A DNA stretch of 64,000 bases, taken from positions 62,001 to 126,000 of the forward strand of contig CAJUHZ010000005.1 of assembly GCA_910585945.1 (NCBI GenBank). The letters run 5' to 3'. The notes under the pieces are model-generated. The model did not search any database, was not told the origin of the DNA, and saw only the letters and a program-made list of their open reading frames with translations. Within the stretch, counting starts at the first letter, position 1. Every line of letters starts with the position of its first letter. Shown piece after piece: positions 45,658 to 55,232 of the stretch. This stretch comes from an uncultured Bilophila sp. (lineage in GTDB: Bacteria; Desulfobacterota; Desulfovibrionia; Desulfovibrionales; Desulfovibrionaceae). The position numbers were made by a program, and so were the translations under genes.

Positions 45658-46029
45658 CTATTCCACAAGTTCCCGCAGCCAGGCCTTGACAGGCGGCAGA
45701 GGCTCAAAAACCCCTTTCAGATCTCCGTACTCCTCGCGGAAAATCCGCAGGATATCGTCCGGCAGAGGAATCTCCGCCAGATCCTCGGCGGCGTCAATGC
45801 GCCGCCGCACCAGACGGGCCACAGGCGGATCCCGCCAGGAATCAACCACAAAATAGAGAACAGCCTCATCCCGCGATCGGATGGGCGGATGTGGGGAACG
45901 CCAGTCATTGTTGCCCCATTCCAGATACAACGTCACCGCCAGTTCCGGGGTCATGTCCCAATCGACATTCTCGTCGGGAAAGGCGGCCAGCGCCGCTTTG
46001 AGCGCGGCCCGCTCCGGGTGTGCGACCAT
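45658..46029 (-). CDS. Small uncharacterised protein downstream of the response regulator
   Basis: 123 residues, starting four bases after the regulator stop. Acidic, with many Trp and Pro residues (LYLEWGNNDWRSPHPPIRS, LYFVVDSWRDPPVARL). No membrane segment or known motif. Probably cytoplasmic; it may be co-regulated with the two-component system. Confidence 0.8.
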   Translation of the reverse strand: MVAHPERAALKAALAAFPDENVDWDMTPELAVTLYLEWGNNDWRSPHPPIRSRDEAVLYFVVDSWRDPPVARLVRRRIDAAEDLAEIPLPDDILRIFREEYGDLKGVFEPLPPVKAWLRELVE

Positions 46030-46032
46030 GCG

Positions 46033-47433
46033 TCATTCCATGTCGTAGCGTTTGAGTTTGTTGTGCAGCGTGGCGCGGGTGATGCCGAGACGACGGGCGG
46101 CCTCGCTCTTGTTGTCGCCCGTTTCGCGCAGCATGTTCAGAATGGCCGCGCGTTCCAGTTCCTCCAGCGTCATGCCCGAGGCGACGCCGGACGCGGAAAG
46201 ACCGTTTTCACCGCCGGAACCGGGGGCGGAAGCGCACGCGGCGGCGCGATCTCCGTCTTTCAGCACGGCAGAGATCATCAGGGGCAGTTCGCGTTCGGAA
46301 ACATACTCCCCACTGCACAGGATCACCGCACGTTCCACGGCGTTTTGCAATTCCCGCACGTTGCCCGGCCAGGCGTATTTGAGCAGCGCGTCCATGGCTT
46401 GCGGGGTAAACCCCTTGATCTCTTTGCGGTTCGCCCTGGAAAAACGCTCAAGAAAAGCGTTGGCGAGCACGGGCACGTCCTCTCCGCGTTCACGCAGGGG
46501 CGGCGTTTCCAGGCCGATGACGTTCAGGCGATAATAAAGGTCTTCCCTGAAACGCCCCGCCTCCACTTCCAGCCGGAGGTTGCGGTTGGTGGCCGCAATG
46601 ACGCGCACATCCACAGTGATCGGCGCATCCGATCCCACCCGCTGCACTTCGCCCTGCTGGAGAGCGCGCAGAAGTTTGGCCTGAAGCGGCAGCGGCAATT
46701 CGCCGATCTCGTCCAGAAAGAGCGTGCCCCCGTCCGCCTGTTTGAAACGCCCCTCGCGGCGCTTGTCTGCCCCGGTAAACGCGCCCTTTTCATGGCCGAA
46801 CAGTTCCGATTCCAGCAGGGATTCGCTCAGGGCCGCGCAATTGACTGTGACAAAAGGTCTGTCGCGGCGCGCGCTGCCCTGCTGGATGGCTCTGGCCACC
46901 AGTTCCTTGCCCGTGCCCGACTCTCCGCTGATAAGCACCGTGGCGTCTGTGGGCGCGACAGTGCGCACCATGGCCGCCAGCTCTTTCATGCGCGCGCTGC
47001 AGCCCAAGATACCCGCATCCTGGCTTGCGTCAAGACAGGCCGGTTCGTCGCCTTCCGCCGCGAGCCGGGTGTGCCCCAGGGCGCGCTCAAGCGTCGCGCG
47101 CAGCACGTCAAAATCAAGAGGCTTGGCAAGATAGTCGAATGCGCCAAGGCGCAAGGCCTCAACAGCGGTTTCCACGGAAGACCATGCCGTCATGACCAGC
47201 ACCGGTATGGCGGGATTGCGGCGCAAAATCTCCCGCAAGGCGGAAATGCCGTCCACGCGCGCCATGCGCACGTCCGAAAGAATGGCGTCGTAGGCGCGCC
47301 TTTTGACCATTTCCACGGCGACGTCGCCGTCTTCAGCCTCTTCGACGGCGTAGCCCCAACCGCGCAGAACAGTGCGGAGCATGGCGCGGTGCGCGCTGTC
47401 ATCATCCACAATCAGTATGTTTGGCGCTTTCAT
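46033..47433 (-). CDS. NtrC-type sigma-54 response regulator
   Basis: 466 residues from ATG 47433 (GAGGCG upstream). Receiver domain with NILIVDDDSAHR and phosphorylation site AILSDVRMAR; AAA+ domain with GESGTGKE, an intact GAFTGA loop (GHEKGAFTGA) and GGTLFLDEIGEL; Fis-type HTH at the end (NKSEAARRLGITRATLHNKL). Activates sigma-54 promoters when phosphorylated by the adjacent kinase. The intact GAFTGA here contrasts with the regulator at 559-1884. ZraR-like in layout. Confidence 0.95.
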   Translation of the reverse strand: MKAPNILIVDDDSAHRAMLRTVLRGWGYAVEEAEDGDVAVEMVKRRAYDAILSDVRMARVDGISALREILRRNPAIPVLVMTAWSSVETAVEALRLGAFDYLAKPLDFDVLRATLERALGHTRLAAEGDEPACLDASQDAGILGCSARMKELAAMVRTVAPTDATVLISGESGTGKELVARAIQQGSARRDRPFVTVNCAALSESLLESELFGHEKGAFTGADKRREGRFKQADGGTLFLDEIGELPLPLQAKLLRALQQGEVQRVGSDAPITVDVRVIAATNRNLRLEVEAGRFREDLYYRLNVIGLETPPLRERGEDVPVLANAFLERFSRANRKEIKGFTPQAMDALLKYAWPGNVRELQNAVERAVILCSGEYVSERELPLMISAVLKDGDRAAACASAPGSGGENGLSASGVASGMTLEELERAAILNMLRETGDNKSEAARRLGITRATLHNKLKRYDME

Positions 47434-47443
47434 CGCGTTCGCC

Positions 47444-49276
47444 TCATGCTCCGGTTGCGGAACCGGCAGGGTCACCCGGCGGAGCCTGCCGCATCGGCAG
47501 GTACAGGCGGAAAAGCGTGCCCCTGCCCGGCTCGCTGGCGACGCTGATGCCGCCCCCGTGCGCCTCCATTATCTTGTGCGCCGTGGCCAGCCCCAGCCCG
47601 GTTCCCTGACTTTTGGTGGTGAAATAGGCGTCAAAGATATGCGGCAATACGTCCGGGGCGATGCCCTCGCCCGTATCGCGCACCTCAATGCAGGCCATGT
47701 CGGCATCCGGCGGCGCCGTCAGGGACAGCGCCAGATCGCCTCCGCCCGGCATGGCCTGGAGCGCGTTCAAACATACATTCAGCAGAACCTGGCGCATTCT
47801 GTCCGGATCCACGGGAAGAACAACCGCGTCGTCCGGGGCCTCCAGCCGTATCCGAACCGAGCGCGCGGCCGCATCCTGCTCGATCAGCCGCAGGATATCG
47901 GCGATCAGCCGCGCCATGTCGGTTGGCCGGGGTTTGACGTCCGTGGGGCGGGACAAGCCCACAAGATCGCCAATGGCGCGATTGAGCCGATCCACTTCCC
48001 GCACCATGATTTCCGCAGCTTCGCGATCCGAGCTCCCTTCGGGAAAACGCCCGCCGAAATATGTGGCGTAGCCCTTGATGGAACTGAGGGGGTTGCGCAG
48101 TTCGTGCGCCACGCCGGCGGCAAGATTGCCTACAGCCGCCAGTTTTTCCCGCCGGCGAACAGCGGCCTCCAGCCGGCGCACATCCGTCATGTCGCGCAGA
48201 AACATCAGGGAACCGAGGCGCTCTTTCTCTCCATCGTTCACATGCCCGCCGCGCACGCTCAAATGTCGGATGCGGCCGCCGCACGGCGTGATGACTTCAG
48301 TATCGGGCAAAACATCCCCGCGCACCAGGCGCGTCGCCAAATCGGCCAGGGGCGACGGCAACACTTCATGCGGCTTGCGCGGGCCAGAAACGCCCCCGAT
48401 CGTCTGGCCTCCTCCCCCCGTGCCGGGCAGGGAGCCGGAGGCGTCCGGCGAGTCCAGCCCAAGCAGACGCAGGGCCGCATTGTTCAATTGCACCACGCGT
48501 CCGCGGGCATCCAGCAGGACAAGTCCGTCAGGCAAGGTCACGGCAAGCTTGTCGGCCAGCGCCTCGGCCGCGCGTTGACCGCGCCGCGAGGCGCGCACGC
48601 GATCCAGGGCATGAAGGCCAAGCAAGGCCATCATCCCCGCCAGAAGCACGCCCCCGCCGATAAGCAACGCCCTCTTTCTGTCACGGGCCTGCGCCGCCTC
48701 CAGCGGAGCGAGATCAAGCCCGAGGAAAACACAGGGTTCGCCCCCGGAGGCAAAAGCCGTTCCTTTCTTCTCCTTGTGACGGGAGCGCGGCTGAAATGCC
48801 TTGTACACGACAAAAGAAGGCGCTCCCTCCATATCCACAATGGCCCAGGAAGGCGTTTCCGTCGGATGCAGGGCAGCCAGTTCCTCAGGCCGGAATTCTC
48901 GCCCTTCTTCCGCAAAAAGCACCCCGCCAAGACGGCGCGGATCGCTGTGGGCCAGAATGGTTCCGTCAGGCATGACCACGGCAATGAACCGCACATCCGG
49001 CCGGGCGGCGACTTCCTCAATCAGGTACTGAAACCGCACCCCGCCCCGCGACCGCGCGCCCGAGCGCACTCCCCCCTCCAGCGCCGAAAGAATGGCGACG
49101 CCCTTTTCCGCCAGAAAACGGACCATGGCTGTTTGCGAACGATCAAGAGAAAGGCCGGTCAGGAACACGACTCCGAAGACCAGCACAACGACCGCCCCCA
49201 GCGTGCCGGCAATTCCCGATCCGGCTTGCGGCGGGATAAAAAGCCCTTTTCGGCCAGACTGCGTTGCTTCTTTCAT
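47444..49276 (-). CDS. Sensor histidine kinase (ZraS-like)
   Basis: 610 residues. Membrane segments at about 22-42 and 205-225 bracket a periplasmic Cache-like sensor region. A PAS domain (about 240-370) carries a Gly/Ser-rich insert near 285-305. HisKA follows with phospho-acceptor VAHELRNPLSSIKGYA and an ATPase domain with NVCLNALQAM (N box), VRDTGEGIAPDVLPHIFD and TGLGLATAHKI. Partner of the regulator 11 bases downstream; the run continues into the channel and pgl genes. Signal unknown. Confidence 0.93.
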   Translation of the reverse strand: MKEATQSGRKGLFIPPQAGSGIAGTLGAVVVLVFGVVFLTGLSLDRSQTAMVRFLAEKGVAILSALEGGVRSGARSRGGVRFQYLIEEVAARPDVRFIAVVMPDGTILAHSDPRRLGGVLFAEEGREFRPEELAALHPTETPSWAIVDMEGAPSFVVYKAFQPRSRHKEKKGTAFASGGEPCVFLGLDLAPLEAAQARDRKRALLIGGGVLLAGMMALLGLHALDRVRASRRGQRAAEALADKLAVTLPDGLVLLDARGRVVQLNNAALRLLGLDSPDASGSLPGTGGGGQTIGGVSGPRKPHEVLPSPLADLATRLVRGDVLPDTEVITPCGGRIRHLSVRGGHVNDGEKERLGSLMFLRDMTDVRRLEAAVRRREKLAAVGNLAAGVAHELRNPLSSIKGYATYFGGRFPEGSSDREAAEIMVREVDRLNRAIGDLVGLSRPTDVKPRPTDMARLIADILRLIEQDAAARSVRIRLEAPDDAVVLPVDPDRMRQVLLNVCLNALQAMPGGGDLALSLTAPPDADMACIEVRDTGEGIAPDVLPHIFDAYFTTKSQGTGLGLATAHKIMEAHGGGISVASEPGRGTLFRLYLPMRQAPPGDPAGSATGA

Positions 49277-49851
49277 CTGGCCTTTTTGTATTCACTGTCC
49301 GCCGGCTTGTCCAGCGGATTGCGCCGGTGCAACAGCGCAGACGCGATGCTCCCACCCTGCCGAGTGAAGGAGACCGCGCGGCCCGGAAGACGTACAGACG
49401 CCGAGCGCAGAGAACGAAAAAACACTGGGGAATATGTGCTGACGCTGAGAGGCTTGCGGATTGTATGCCCTCAAATCACAACCAAACATCGACAGATACG
49501 CTGTCGGCACTGATCGGCTAGGGAAACGAAACAGACATATAACTATATGAAATAATTTTTTATTTTTTGTTAAAAAAAATATCCGGATGGCTTTTCCCGG
49601 AACAAAATCTTGCTAAGCGCAGGGGTTGATGATATGAAATTCAAGGAATTCATCGACAGCGTATCTGTCAATGAAATTCTCCAACCCCATTCCATGGGTC
49701 TCCTTTCAGGTGATTTATCAAGTTTTTTCACCAAAAACCGTGTTTTTCGGCTTGTTCATCACAGCCCCTCCACCGCGGCGGACCATCCGGCTGACGGCAA
49801 AAACCATTTATGAAGTGGTTTCCAAAGATAACAGAGTACGTTACGAATACA
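49277..49851. other. Divergent intergenic region between kinase and glycan cluster
   Basis: 575 bases. Composition drops sharply from about 49530: an A/T tract at 49545-49580 probably marks the promoter region of the glycan cluster. A 59-codon open frame at 49634-49813 (MKFKEFIDSVSVNEILQPH) starts near GGGGTTGATGAT and could be a leader or a remnant of a lost gene; there is not enough to call it. Confidence 0.5.
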
Positions 49852-50949
49852 ATGGCATCATCTCAAATACATATCGTACACATTGTGGAATCATTTGGAG
49901 GGGGTTGTTTAACCGTATTATCCGCATTGACGCATGAACTTCATAATGATTTCAGACACACTGTCATATACAGCATCAGAGCGGAAACACCAACGAATAT
50001 TAAAGAGTTATTTGGCGATAAGGTTGATCTGATCCATCTTGAAATGCGTTTTTTCAAAAATATTTCTTTATTGTTTTCATCCATTTCCTATATAAAAAAT
50101 TTTTTAATCCACCAGTCTTCTCCAATTATTGTCCATTGTCACTCTTCCATTGCCGGCGTGATCGGCCGTCTGGCCGCATGGCAGGCAGGTATTCCGGTAA
50201 TTTATACGCCACACGCCTACTCCTTTTTGGCAAGCAATCCATCATGGATCACACGCAGGACTTTTTATGCGGCCGAATGGCTGCTGGCACGTCTTGGAAC
50301 AGCTACCATTGCCTGTGGCGATGAAGAATACAGGATAGCCAGAAATCTTTCCGGCCAGCGACCTGTCTTTCTGGTGCATAACGGTATTGACGCGGCCACC
50401 CTGCCCGCACTCGATCAGGCCACGCCGGAACGGGCGCACGAACGGCTCGTTGTAGGGGCTATGGGCAGAACGTCCCATCAACAAGATGTGACCTTGTTCA
50501 ATTCAATAGCCGCGGCCCTCCATGAAAGTTGTACATTCATCTGGATTGGAGCCGATGTCGACAATACGGATATTCTTGATTTTGTACAAAAAACAGGCTG
50601 GTTGCCACATGAACCCGCCTTGAGGGAGCTGGTGCGCACTGACGTCGTGCTGCATCTCACACGCTACGACGGGCTTTCGTGCGCTCTGCTTGAGGCAATG
50701 GCGCTGCAAAAAGTCGTTATTGCAACCGACACGCCTTCCAACAGATCCATTGTCAAACATGGCGAGACAGGTTTTTTGATTTCCGACAGCGCGAATGCCG
50801 TGGACAAGTTGCGCCTGCTGTTGAAAGACGACGCCTTGCGGCATTCCATGGGGAACGCTGCACGGCAATATGTCGAAAAACATTTTCGCAGTGTCGATAT
50901 GGCCACTCAGTATGCATCTATCTACCGCAAGATTTGTATAGAGCATTGA
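49852..50949 (+). CDS. Glycosyltransferase, GT4-type
   Basis: 365 residues from ATG 49852, chosen because the fold begins IHIVHIVESFGGGCLTVL right after; ATG 49810 adds 14 non-family-like residues. No strong ribosome-binding site at either. GT-B fold: N-terminal glycine motif ESFGGG, HCHSSIAGVIGRLAA, IYTPHAYSF, and the C-terminal donor site VLHLTRYDGLSCALLEAMA (EX7E-like). Adds a sugar during glycan repeat or adaptor synthesis. The first third is clearly AT-rich, the rest GC-rich, a sign of recombination. Confidence 0.88.
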   Translation: MASSQIHIVHIVESFGGGCLTVLSALTHELHNDFRHTVIYSIRAETPTNIKELFGDKVDLIHLEMRFFKNISLLFSSISYIKNFLIHQSSPIIVHCHSSIAGVIGRLAAWQAGIPVIYTPHAYSFLASNPSWITRRTFYAAEWLLARLGTATIACGDEEYRIARNLSGQRPVFLVHNGIDAATLPALDQATPERAHERLVVGAMGRTSHQQDVTLFNSIAAALHESCTFIWIGADVDNTDILDFVQKTGWLPHEPALRELVRTDVVLHLTRYDGLSCALLEAMALQKVVIATDTPSNRSIVKHGETGFLISDSANAVDKLRLLLKDDALRHSMGNAARQYVEKHFRSVDMATQYASIYRKICIEH

Positions 50950-51104
50950 AATAAAAATATTGGCATCAAAATCCGGGGGACCTACGGAACGCCTGTAACT
51001 CCTTCATAAATTCCCTGCAGACGATTTGAAGCATTTTGTCGAAAGGCGTGATTTTTTTCTCGGTTACGGCATCCTGTCGCCATGCCGGGATGCCTGTCTG
51101 GCGG

Positions 51105-51131
51105 CAGAAGTCATTCTTGGAGTGACTTCTG
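51105..51131. other. Perfect 9-bp hairpin upstream of glf
   Basis: CAGAAGTCA (51105-51113), nine-base loop, TGACTTCTG (51123-51131), ending 26 bases before the glf start. No T-run follows, so it is not a typical terminator; it could bind a dimeric regulator or fold in the mRNA leader. Confidence 0.55.
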
Positions 51132-51157
51132 AAAACATACCAAACAAATATGCGACT

Positions 51158-52297
51158 ATGAAATTCTGTATCGTCGGAGCCGGCATTTTTGGTTCAACCC
51201 TGGCGCGTCTGATTGCGGAGGGACTCCATGCCGAAGTCCTTCTCCTGGATGCAAGGGACCATGTGGGCGGCAATTGCGCGTCGTATAGAGACGAGATCAC
51301 CGGTATCGAATGCCACCGGCATGGCTCGCACATCTTTCATACCTCCAATGCGGAAGTATGGAACTTCCTGAACAGATTCACCATCTTCACCAACTATCAG
51401 CACAAGGTGTTCACGCGCCATGCCGGCGCGGTATACGCCATGCCCATCAATCTTTTGACCATCAACCATTTCTACGGGCGCGACTTCACTCCCAACGAAG
51501 CGGCGGCCTTTCTGGAACAGGAAAAAGCGCGCGACGCTGTTGCCGAACCGGCCAACCTTGAAGAAAAGGCTGTTTCCCTTATCGGCCGCCCGCTGTACGA
51601 CGCCTTTATCCGGGACTACACACGCAAACAGTGGGGCAAGGAGCCAACTGCCATCGCCGCCGACGTCATCACCCGCCTGCCGGTGAGGATGAACTATAAC
51701 AACAACTACTTCAACGATACCTGGCAGGGCTTGCCGCGAGAGGGCTATCACGCACTCTTCGTCAATCTTCTGGATCATCCCAACATCACGTTACGTCTCG
51801 CCACTCCCTTTGCCAAAGTGCGTGGAAATCTTGATAAAGACTGTATTATCATCTATACGGGCATGCTTGATGCCTTGCTTGAATACAAGCACGGCGTGCT
51901 CGAATGGCGTTCCCTGCGTTTTGAATGGGAGACTGTTCCCGTGCAGGATTATCAGGGCACAAGCGTCATGAATTATGCGGATAGAGACGTGCCCTATACA
52001 CGAATTCACGAATTCAAGCATTATCACCCTGAACGGACCAAGCCTTTTGCGTATCCGGCCAGCGTCATCTGTCGTGAATATCCCCATACCTTCAGCAGGG
52101 GCGACGAAGCCTACTATCCTGTGGACAACGAACGCAACAGAATGCTTTACCAACGCTATCTGGACGAAATAACGGCCAGTGAGCCAAACCTGCTGGTGGG
52201 CGGCCGCCTGGGGGCCTACCGTTACTGGGATATGGACAAGGCCGTGGCCCATGCCCTGGACCTGTTCAAAACACGCCTGGCGGGCCTGCCCAACTGA
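51158..52297 (+). CDS. glf: UDP-galactopyranose mutase
   Basis: 379 residues from ATG 51158 (the frame opens 44 codons earlier without family residues). FAD enzyme converting UDP-galactopyranose to UDP-galactofuranose. FAD motif CIVGAGIFGSTLAR, LLLDARDHVGGNC, the HGSHIFHTSN active-site region, LYDAFIRDYTRKQWG, and near the end VGGRLGAYRYWDMDKAVAHAL. Length is normal. It implies that the surface glycan contains galactofuranose. Opens the block with the Galf-transferase-like genes. Confidence 0.96.
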   Translation: MKFCIVGAGIFGSTLARLIAEGLHAEVLLLDARDHVGGNCASYRDEITGIECHRHGSHIFHTSNAEVWNFLNRFTIFTNYQHKVFTRHAGAVYAMPINLLTINHFYGRDFTPNEAAAFLEQEKARDAVAEPANLEEKAVSLIGRPLYDAFIRDYTRKQWGKEPTAIAADVITRLPVRMNYNNNYFNDTWQGLPREGYHALFVNLLDHPNITLRLATPFAKVRGNLDKDCIIIYTGMLDALLEYKHGVLEWRSLRFEWETVPVQDYQGTSVMNYADRDVPYTRIHEFKHYHPERTKPFAYPASVICREYPHTFSRGDEAYYPVDNERNRMLYQRYLDEITASEPNLLVGGRLGAYRYWDMDKAVAHALDLFKTRLAGLPN

Positions 52298-52320
52298 ACC
52301 GGATAACTTGCGACAACCGG

Positions 52321-53403
52321 ATGAAACACGCCCTCTTTATATTGCATGACTTCGCCGGCGGGGCGGAACGCTGCAATCTCGCCCTCCTCCGCGCCATGCT
52401 CAAGGCCGGTATCGCCTGTCGCATCGCCTGCTTTTCCCAAAAGGGCTTTTTTCGTGATCAGGTTCCGGCCGATGTGCCCGTGCTGTGCCTGCCCACGCTG
52501 TGGAACAGGGCGCGATCTCTGCCTGGTCTGACGCGAGAGGCGGATCTGGTCATTGCTGGCGTGGAACTGCAAAGCCATGTCTGGAGCGCCTTGCTGGCGC
52601 CAGACAGGTGCGTGCTCCAATATCATAAATCCCTGTGCCACTATTTGGCGGGCAAGGGCCGACTGTTCGGCGCGATCTACCGACTGGCCGTGGCCTGGAG
52701 CCTGCGCCGCTGCCGCAAGGCCGTTTGCGTAAGCCGGGATATTCAGGATTTTTTGCACACGCTCTGGTCCGGGGTGAGTGTGCGGCTGAAATGTCTACCC
52801 AACTTTTATGACAGCGAACGCGTGCTGGACGGAATCGACGCTCCTTTGCCGCCAGATCTGGCGAATTTCTTTGACGCCCCGATCATCCTGGGTGTGGGCA
52901 GACTGAGCAGACAAAAAAACTTCGGGTTGCTGGTGAAGGCTTTCGGGATCGTCCGCCAGGCCGGGCTACCCTGCAAACTGTGCATTCTGGGTGAAGGGCC
53001 GGAGCGCGCCGCCCTGGAAAAAATGCTGCAACGCCTCGGGCTGGAGAGGCAGGCCCTCCTGCCCGGCAGCATGCCTCCCTATGCCGCCATGCGGCGGGCC
53101 GCCGTCGTCTGCCTGTCTTCGGACTACGAAGGTTTTTCCACCGTACTGCTGGAAGCCCTGGCTCTTGGTTGCCGCATTGTCGCCACGGACGCCGGCGGCG
53201 TGCGAGATATCCTTGACCACGGGCGATGGGGCGCTGTCGTGCCCGCAGGGGATGCCGGACGTCTGGCCAAGGCTCTGCAAGCGGCTCTGTTGCAGGCTGA
53301 CACGGCAGAGGACAGACAGGAACGGATGAAATATGCGCAAACGTATTCCCGGGAACAGGTGATCCCGCTCTGGCTTTCCGCCCATCTGGAGACTTTGCAA
53401 TGA
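52321..53403 (+). CDS. Glycosyltransferase, GT4-type
   Basis: 360 residues. GT-B fold: LHDFAGGAERCNLALLRAM at the start, linker VCVSRDI, second-domain start ILGVGRLSRQKNFGLLVKAF, LCILGEGPERAALE, and donor-binding VCLSSDYEGFSTVLLEALALG followed by VATDAGGVRDIL. Retaining GT4 enzymes usually use UDP- or GDP-sugars. Overlaps the GlfT2-like start by 4 bases (ATGA). Specific sugar not predictable. Confidence 0.92.
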   Translation: MKHALFILHDFAGGAERCNLALLRAMLKAGIACRIACFSQKGFFRDQVPADVPVLCLPTLWNRARSLPGLTREADLVIAGVELQSHVWSALLAPDRCVLQYHKSLCHYLAGKGRLFGAIYRLAVAWSLRRCRKAVCVSRDIQDFLHTLWSGVSVRLKCLPNFYDSERVLDGIDAPLPPDLANFFDAPIILGVGRLSRQKNFGLLVKAFGIVRQAGLPCKLCILGEGPERAALEKMLQRLGLERQALLPGSMPPYAAMRRAAVVCLSSDYEGFSTVLLEALALGCRIVATDAGGVRDILDHGRWGAVVPAGDAGRLAKALQAALLQADTAEDRQERMKYAQTYSREQVIPLWLSAHLETLQ

Positions 53404-55232
53404 TCAGACTGCAAAAAATCATTTTTCCGGAACGTTTTGACGAGACCGTTGAACTGTATTTCCGTGGATCTCATGAGGTATCTTTCAGGGATGATCTGCG
53501 CCCTGAATTCAAAAAGCAGCCCTGTTCCTTTGACACATATTTCAACATGTTTTCTCTGGAAAGCTGGAAACGTTATACCTGTCTGGAAAATGTGGCCCTG
53601 TCACTCATCACGAAAGGGACATGCAGGGTGCGCCTGTATGGTCTCAACCGCTACAATGTCGCCACCCTCCTGACCGAACACGAGATTTCGCACGACAGCA
53701 TGACTGAAACAGTCCTGCCCTTCCCGGCTACGGACAGCCAGATGGTGTACTGGACACTGGAGCCGGGACAGGATTTCGCGTTCGATCAGGCATGGTACTG
53801 TACGGACATGGCGGCTGAAAACAGCTCTCGCGTGCTTGTGGACGCCATCATCTGCACGTTCCGGCGCGAGATCCATGTGCGCCGCAACCTCGGCATCCTG
53901 GCGAACTTCTTCAAAAAGTATCCTGATTTTGGCGAATCTCTTCGGGTAATGATTGTGGACAACGGGCAAACCCTCACGGCGGGCGATATGCCGGAGGGGC
54001 CGTTCAGCCTCTACCTCAACAATAATACTGGCGGTTCCGGCGGTTTTGCCCGCGGCATGCTGGAAGCTCTGGAGCGCTCCGACGGCCCGGTTGCCAGTCA
54101 TGTGCTTCTGATGGATGACGACATCCTGCTGCACCAGGAAAGCCTGCTCACGACCATCAGCTTTTTGCGTCTGCTCCGCCACGAATACGAGGATGCCTTT
54201 TTGGGCGGCGCCATGCTGGATCTGGAAGACAAGGTCATGCAGTTTGAAAGCCAGGCCGCATGGAACCAGAAAAAACTCCTTCTGATAAATCAAAAGCAGA
54301 ACCTTGATTTGCGTTTGCGTTCCGTCTGTATTTATAGTGATTTTCCGCTCTCTTCCCCGAAGGGAAGCGCTTATCAAGCATGGTGGTATTGCGTTATCCC
54401 CATGCAGACTTTGCAAAAATATGGTTTACCATATCCTTTCTTTGTACAGTATGATGATATTGAATATGCAATTCGATCTATTCCTTCTTCTATCATATAT
54501 CTTAATGGTATCTGTGTATGGCATGAACCATTCTATAAAAAAGACTCTCCATTTAGCCGTTATCTACAGGCACGTAATGTAGCTGTAGCTTACTCCATGA
54601 ATACCAAACATTCGCGTATAGTTCTATTGATTTTCTTTCTGCGATTGTTTGCCAAGTCTGCCCTGATTTTCAATTACAAGGCAGCTGAAAATATCTGTGA
54701 CGGGATGGATGATTATCTCAAGGGGCCTGATTTTCTGAAAAATCCGGCTATATGTACACAAGTGTTACAGAAGCAGGGCGCGCGAGTGGAAGAAATCCAA
54801 CCAATCAATGAATTACCACAAGGTGTTCCTCCTCTGCGGCAAGAGAAGAACTTCAAGCACCGCCTTTCGGTCTTGCAAAATCTTGTCTGCGTCCTGACAC
54901 TCAACGGACATTTGCTCCCGGCAGCATTGCGGAAGCCAGAAAGCATGTGCATGCTTTACCAGCCGACAGTAGGCAATTTCTATCTGCGCCGCAGCGTACT
55001 GCTCATCAACCCTTTTAACAATACCTTTGTGCGGCGTACAGCATCCTTTCGTCAGTTGTGGCGTTGCGGCTGGCGCTTTGTCCGGCTTTGTTGCCGCATG
55101 TTGCGTCAATATGGAAAACTGAACGCCGCCTACAGCGCCACTCATGCGGAAATGACATCTCCCGACTTCTGGAAAGGCTATCTGGGACTGACGAATCACC
55201 AAACGCCACACAACGAACATGACGACGCATAA
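53400..55232 (+). CDS. GlfT2-like galactofuranosyltransferase (GT2)
   Basis: 610 residues, close to mycobacterial GlfT2 in length and layout: an N-terminal beta domain (1-145), a GT-A catalytic domain (145-385) and a helical C-terminal region. Motifs: IICTFRRE, NNNTGGSGGFARGM, the metal site LMDDD (239-241), QYDDIEY (Asp352, Asp353) and VWHEPF (His375), corresponding to the DDD, DDA and His residues of GlfT2. It would polymerise Galf from UDP-Galf made by the neighbouring mutase. A block at about 54290-54720 is much more AT-rich than the rest, suggesting a recombined segment. Its stop overlaps the permease start by 14 bases. Confidence 0.88.
   Translation: MIRLQKIIFPERFDETVELYFRGSHEVSFRDDLRPEFKKQPCSFDTYFNMFSLESWKRYTCLENVALSLITKGTCRVRLYGLNRYNVATLLTEHEISHDSMTETVLPFPATDSQMVYWTLEPGQDFAFDQAWYCTDMAAENSSRVLVDAIICTFRREIHVRRNLGILANFFKKYPDFGESLRVMIVDNGQTLTAGDMPEGPFSLYLNNNTGGSGGFARGMLEALERSDGPVASHVLLMDDDILLHQESLLTTISFLRLLRHEYEDAFLGGAMLDLEDKVMQFESQAAWNQKKLLLINQKQNLDLRLRSVCIYSDFPLSSPKGSAYQAWWYCVIPMQTLQKYGLPYPFFVQYDDIEYAIRSIPSSIIYLNGICVWHEPFYKKDSPFSRYLQARNVAVAYSMNTKHSRIVLLIFFLRLFAKSALIFNYKAAENICDGMDDYLKGPDFLKNPAICTQVLQKQGARVEEIQPINELPQGVPPLRQEKNFKHRLSVLQNLVCVLTLNGHLLPAALRKPESMCMLYQPTVGNFYLRRSVLLINPFNNTFVRRTASFRQLWRCGWRFVRLCCRMLRQYGKLNAAYSATHAEMTSPDFWKGYLGLTNHQTPHNEHDDA

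Noticed and set aside
49634..49813. 59-codon open frame upstream of the first glycosyltransferase
   Set aside because: Too short and without a family match; mentioned only within the intergenic entry.
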